Shown here: in pieces, positions 61,185 to 64,000 of the stretch
Layout: every line of letters begins with the position of its first letter
Position numbering within the stretch: the stretch's first letter is position 1
Origin: Opitutales bacterium
GTDB taxonomy: Bacteria > Verrucomicrobiota > Verrucomicrobiia > Opitutales > JABSRG01
NCBI GenBank assembly: GCA_028280845.1
Contig: JANQKZ010000017.1
Coordinates: 1 to 64,000, forward strand
Direction: 5' to 3'
Length of the DNA: 64,000 bases
Position numbers and translations under genes: made by a program
The notes under the pieces: model-generated
The model's database searches: none
The model's input: only the letters and a program-made list of their open reading frames with translations
What the model was told of the DNA's origin: nothing

Positions 61185-62210
61185 ATGTCCCCGCAAATTA
61201 TTGGTATCGCAATTGTTGGAGTCATCCTCCTCATCATCGCATTTTTGATGGTGTCCTATCTGGGCCTCTTCATTAAGGCCTGGGTGTCCGGAGCGCCGGT
61301 TGGCTTCGTAAATCTGGTTTTCATGCGCCTTCGCGGCATCCCTCCCGCTCTTATTGTTGATGCTCGGATCACCGCGGTCAAAGCTGGCCTGGAGATGTCG
61401 ACCAATGACCTGGAGGCCCACTACCTGGCGGAAGGTAACGTCCTTCAGACCATTCAGGCCCTGATCTCGGCTGACAAGGCGAATATCACCTTGGACTGGA
61501 CCCGCGCCTGCGCCATCGATCTGGCCACGAAAGGCACCGGGAAGTCCGTGATTGAAGCGGTGAGGACCTCGATTAACCCGAAGGTGATCGATGTGCCGGG
61601 GGAGCAGTCAGGTCGCGGGACTATTGATGGGGTCTCCAAGGACGGGATTCAGGTGAAAGTCCGGGCCCGTGTCACGGTTCGTTCGAACCTTGACCGCTAT
61701 GTCGGCAGCGCCCTGGAAGAAACCATCATTGCCCGGGTGGGTGAAGGTATCGTTACCACGATCGGATCAGCCAATACTTATAAGGAGGTTTTAGAGAGCC
61801 CGGATGCGATTTCCAAGGTCGTGCTGAAACGCGGCCTCGACGTAGGTACGGCTTTCGAAATCCTGTCCATCGATATCGCGGATGTAGACATCGGTAACAA
61901 CGTCGGCGCCCAGCTGCAGGAAAGTCAGGCCATTGCCAACAAGAACATGGCCCAGGCTCAAGCTGAAATCCGGCGGGCAGCCGCAGTGGCTGCGGAGCAG
62001 GAAATGAAAGCTAAAGTCGAAGAAATGCGAGCAAAGTTAATTGAAGCGGAGGCCCAGGTCCCCATGGCTATTGCGGAAGCATTTCGTAGCGGTAACCTCG
62101 GGGTGATGGATTATTATCGCCTGAACAATATTCAGTCCGACACCCGCATGCGGGATTCCATTGCCAAATCGGATGATGATGAGGCTGGAGCCAGCACCCC
62201 GGTTAGTTAA
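61185..62210 (+). CDS. floA: Flotillin-like protein FloA
   Basis: A 341-residue flotillin/SPFH-type membrane scaffold of the FloA (YqfA) branch. An N-terminal hydrophobic anchor ([28 protein letters not shown]) precedes a long SPFH-like domain containing [32 protein letters not shown] and [34 protein letters not shown]. The C-terminal coiled coil is Ala/Glu-rich ([36 protein letters not shown]). FloA organises membrane microdomains. It is coupled with two NfeD genes, the usual genomic partner of this family. Confidence 0.93.
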   Translation: MSPQIIGIAIVGVILLIIAFLMVSYLGLFIKAWVSGAPVGFVNLVFMRLRGIPPALIVDARITAVKAGLEMSTNDLEAHYLAEGNVLQTIQALISADKANITLDWTRACAIDLATKGTGKSVIEAVRTSINPKVIDVPGEQSGRGTIDGVSKDGIQVKVRARVTVRSNLDRYVGSALEETIIARVGEGIVTTIGSANTYKEVLESPDAISKVVLKRGLDVGTAFEILSIDIADVDIGNNVGAQLQESQAIANKNMAQAQAEIRRAAAVAAEQEMKAKVEEMRAKLIEAEAQVPMAIAEAFRSGNLGVMDYYRLNNIQSDTRMRDSIAKSDDDEAGASTPVS

Positions 62211-62227
62211 TCGAGGGCCTGAAGCAG

Positions 62228-62911
62228 ATGGATAATTTTTTAGAGATCCTCGTTCCGATCATCTTTGCGTTGGTCTACCTCTTTGCGGGGGCAGGAAAAA
62301 AGAAAGAAGGTGAATCCAAGGAAGAGGAACCCGCGAGGGAATTAACTGATCGTGAGCGGGACATTCAGGAAGAGATTCGCCGAAAGATTATGGAGCGAGC
62401 TCAGGGAAAATCCGCCCCCGGGGCTCCTCCCGCTTCGACCCCCCAGGCAGATCGTGGCTCGGGTTACGATCCCACGGTCCCCGAGCAGCCGAGGCGGCGT
62501 CCTACCCCTGTAAAACGGTTCGAGGAAGCAGTCAAACCTACGCCTCCGCCTCAACCGCAGCAGCGATCCTTTGCTCCAGAACCTGAATCTGAGCGGGATG
62601 CATTGGAGACGCCTGCTCTCCAGCGCCAATTTGAAGATCGTGAACGCCAAATCCGAGATATTCAGGAAAAGGCCGAACGATTACGCCGCCAAGCCGATCA
62701 AGACCTGCGCAAGGTGAAATCGATGCCTGCAAGAAAGCCAACTCCGGTTACAGCCGAAAGGCTGGTGCAGGGGGATAGCTTCCGAGACCGATTTATTTTC
62801 AGTCTGAAAGACAAGGAAGCCTTCAAGCGATCCATTCTGGCTTACGAAGTTCTGGGCACTCCAGTGGGTGAAAGGAAACAAGGGAAGATTGGGCCGTTCT
62901 GGGAGCAATAA
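62228..62911 (+). CDS. Hypothetical membrane-anchored coiled-coil protein in flotillin operon
   Basis: A 227-residue protein. A short N-terminal membrane helix (FLEILVPIIFALVYLFAGAGK) is followed by a Pro/Glu/Arg-rich region and a coiled-coil stretch (ALQRQFEDRERQIRDIQEKAERLRRQ, residues about 135-165). The C-terminus (DSFRDRFIFSLKDKEAFKRSILAYEVLGTPVG) looks like a conserved docking motif. I recognise no named family. It starts 18 nt after floA and is probably the last gene of the NfeD/FloA operon; a scaffold-associated role is an inference from position. Confidence 0.7.
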   Translation: MDNFLEILVPIIFALVYLFAGAGKKKEGESKEEEPARELTDRERDIQEEIRRKIMERAQGKSAPGAPPASTPQADRGSGYDPTVPEQPRRRPTPVKRFEEAVKPTPPPQPQQRSFAPEPESERDALETPALQRQFEDRERQIRDIQEKAERLRRQADQDLRKVKSMPARKPTPVTAERLVQGDSFRDRFIFSLKDKEAFKRSILAYEVLGTPVGERKQGKIGPFWEQ

Positions 62912-62967
62912 TGCGGTATCGTATGCGGTGGTTTCCGTTGGCCTGAGGAGCAGACTGTCTCCATATT

Positions 62968-64000
62968 TCAATCTCCCGTTTTTTCAACTCGGACGAACAC
63001 GGTATCGCTTGCCATGCCGGACAGGTCGGTCTGGTGGAGGTCTCCCATTGAATCGAAGGGAACGCCCACGGGAGTCCATATATTCAGATCACTGCTTACC
63101 ATGAATTGAAAAGGTCCTTTTTCACCCTGTTGAAACATCGCAATCAGAAAGGTTTGCGTGTCGTTTCCCAAGGCAATGGTGCCCATGCCGGGAATAGCCG
63201 GATGTGAATCCTGAATCATCTCCTCAAAGTTGGTCAGTCCATCGACATCATAGTCTCGCCAGGGTAAGACCTGCTCCAGGGTAGTGAAGCGATCATCTGG
63301 ATCAGCCTCGATAATGGCATACTCCACGGAATCCTCAAGGCCATCGCCGTCCTCGTCTTTGCCGACTCCTTTTTCAAGGCCGGGGGCGCTCCCGGAGGAC
63401 CCGGCCAGGTAGCCCCAGTAAATCGCGGTTGGTCCAATTGTCTGGTGGATGGTGTATTCACTCATCGAGGGCCAATCGAAAATGTTTACATGCGACTCGG
63501 CGGCCGGCCAGGTGCGTGAATCCGGCACCATGTTTTGGTTGAAACTGAGCCGCCATGTGTGGACCCAGTCGTTGAAGGTAAAGGTTTCATTGGCTGGGTC
63601 GGAGGGGCCGTAGATGGTGATGCCAGCTGGGACCGGCTGGCCGGTAACCCGGCTATCAATATGAAGAGGGGCCGTAGGATAAAAGGCGCCGATGCCCGTG
63701 GTATAACACAGGTTGTCGGGATTGGCCCCGTTCGGGAAATTACAAGCTGCCAGGGCGCCATTTCGATAGCGTGTGTCACCCGTCAATGCGTAAGCCCGTG
63801 GCAAGCTACGCGATATCATCTGGGGTACCGAGAAGTAACCCACAAAGCCCATCATGGGAATAAATTCATTAAAGGGGGCGATCCCGTGTGGGTTGCCGGA
63901 CTGAAGGTTCAGGGCCTTGTCGGCGGCCTCGATGAAATATTCGACAGCGCGGTCCTGGAGGGAAGTATTGGCCAAGTTAGAGGGCAGAGCCGCATAGGCA
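62968..64000 (-). CDS. Secreted glycoside hydrolase, possibly GH9-like, C-terminal part (runs off right edge)
   Basis: The open frame continues to the end of the window, so the 5' part is missing. The visible ~340 residues begin in the helical catalytic region (LCYTTGIGAFYPTAPLHIDSR, then GITIYGPSDP and ESHVNIFDWPSMSEYTIHQTIGPTAIYWGYL), a pattern I associate with the C-terminal part of GH9 (cellulase-type) enzymes; this is tentative. Two calcium-binding DxDxDG-type motifs follow (KDEDGDGLEDSVEYAI and DYDVDGLTNFEEMIQ), then a beta-rich C-terminal domain. It fits the polysaccharide-degrading theme of the two sulfatases. The stop is 57 bp from the convergent flotillin-operon gene. Confidence 0.5.
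   Translation of the reverse strand, partial: AYAALPSNLANTSLQDRAVEYFIEAADKALNLQSGNPHGIAPFNEFIPMMGFVGYFSVPQMISRSLPRAYALTGDTRYRNGALAACNFPNGANPDNLCYTTGIGAFYPTAPLHIDSRVTGQPVPAGITIYGPSDPANETFTFNDWVHTWRLSFNQNMVPDSRTWPAAESHVNIFDWPSMSEYTIHQTIGPTAIYWGYLAGSSGSAPGLEKGVGKDEDGDGLEDSVEYAIIEADPDDRFTTLEQVLPWRDYDVDGLTNFEEMIQDSHPAIPGMGTIALGNDTQTFLIAMFQQGEKGPFQFMVSSDLNIWTPVGVPFDSMGDLHQTDLSGMASDTVFVRVEKTGD

Noticed and set aside
1-64000. tRNA, rRNA, riboswitch or CRISPR features
   Set aside because: I scanned the gaps between genes and saw no cloverleaf-like sequence, regular repeat-spacer array or riboswitch signature that I could support.

Overview
The window looks like a chromosomal segment of a free-living, probably marine member of the Verrucomicrobiota, perhaps class Opitutae. 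This is inference from gene content: two secreted sulfatases, TonB-receptor remnants, secreted carbohydrate-active enzymes, an ECF sigma operon with DUF4252 proteins, an NfeD/flotillin operon and REP-like repeats. No rRNA, tRNA or CRISPR array was recognised. The base composition is moderately GC-rich, except for a more AT-rich gene at 4.5-6.4 kb.

Region 1 (1-7.2 kb) is accessory and visibly rearranged. The N-terminal STN domain of a TonB-dependent receptor enters from the left edge and a C-terminal receptor tail lies at 6.46-6.61 kb. Between them, four direct copies of a 51-85 bp hairpin-bearing repeat (324, 1957, 4111 and 6390) separate unrelated cargo. The cargo is a Tat-exported enolase-superfamily enzyme with a small membrane-protein fragment; a broken IS110 transposase with a hydrolase / membrane protein / XRE regulator operon; and a 630-residue secreted toroid-type enzyme. 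The layout resembles an integron-like cassette array, but the repeat lacks canonical attC boxes and no integrase is in view. This is the best candidate in the window for something undescribed; serial insertion at REP-like elements or an assembly join are the main alternatives.

Region 2 (7.2-26.3 kb) holds a divergent sulfatase pair around a perfect 29-bp inverted repeat, miaB, gmk and an ABC transporter / DUF1854 / YbdK-type ligase cluster. These are followed by an AraC-alkyltransferase, tandem mscS genes with clear terminators, an ECF sigma / anti-sigma / DUF4252 / lipoprotein operon, an MpaB-like oxygenase and 6-phosphogluconate dehydrogenase.

Region 3 (26.4-36.3 kb) is a cofactor region. 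Molybdenum-cofactor genes (moaE, moaD, moaC, moeA, moaA) surround the de novo NAD operon nadA-nadC-nadB, which has a strong promoter overlapped by nested palindromes. A possible molybdoenzyme client, a sulfite-oxidase-like protein, is at 43.1 kb and is divergent from an OsmC peroxidase across a perfect 14-bp inverted repeat.

Region 4 (36.4-64 kb) is mostly housekeeping: a YbdG-type channel, dnaN, pssA coupled to an orphan RelE-like protein, an EF-hand repeat protein, an AddAB-type helicase-nuclease pair, a PhoD-like phosphatase, the tesA | ybbA-ybbP cluster, rarD, dps, a MarR regulator, an NfeD-NfeD-flotillin operon with a coiled-coil protein, and the C-terminal part of a secreted, possibly GH9-like glycoside hydrolase running off the right edge.
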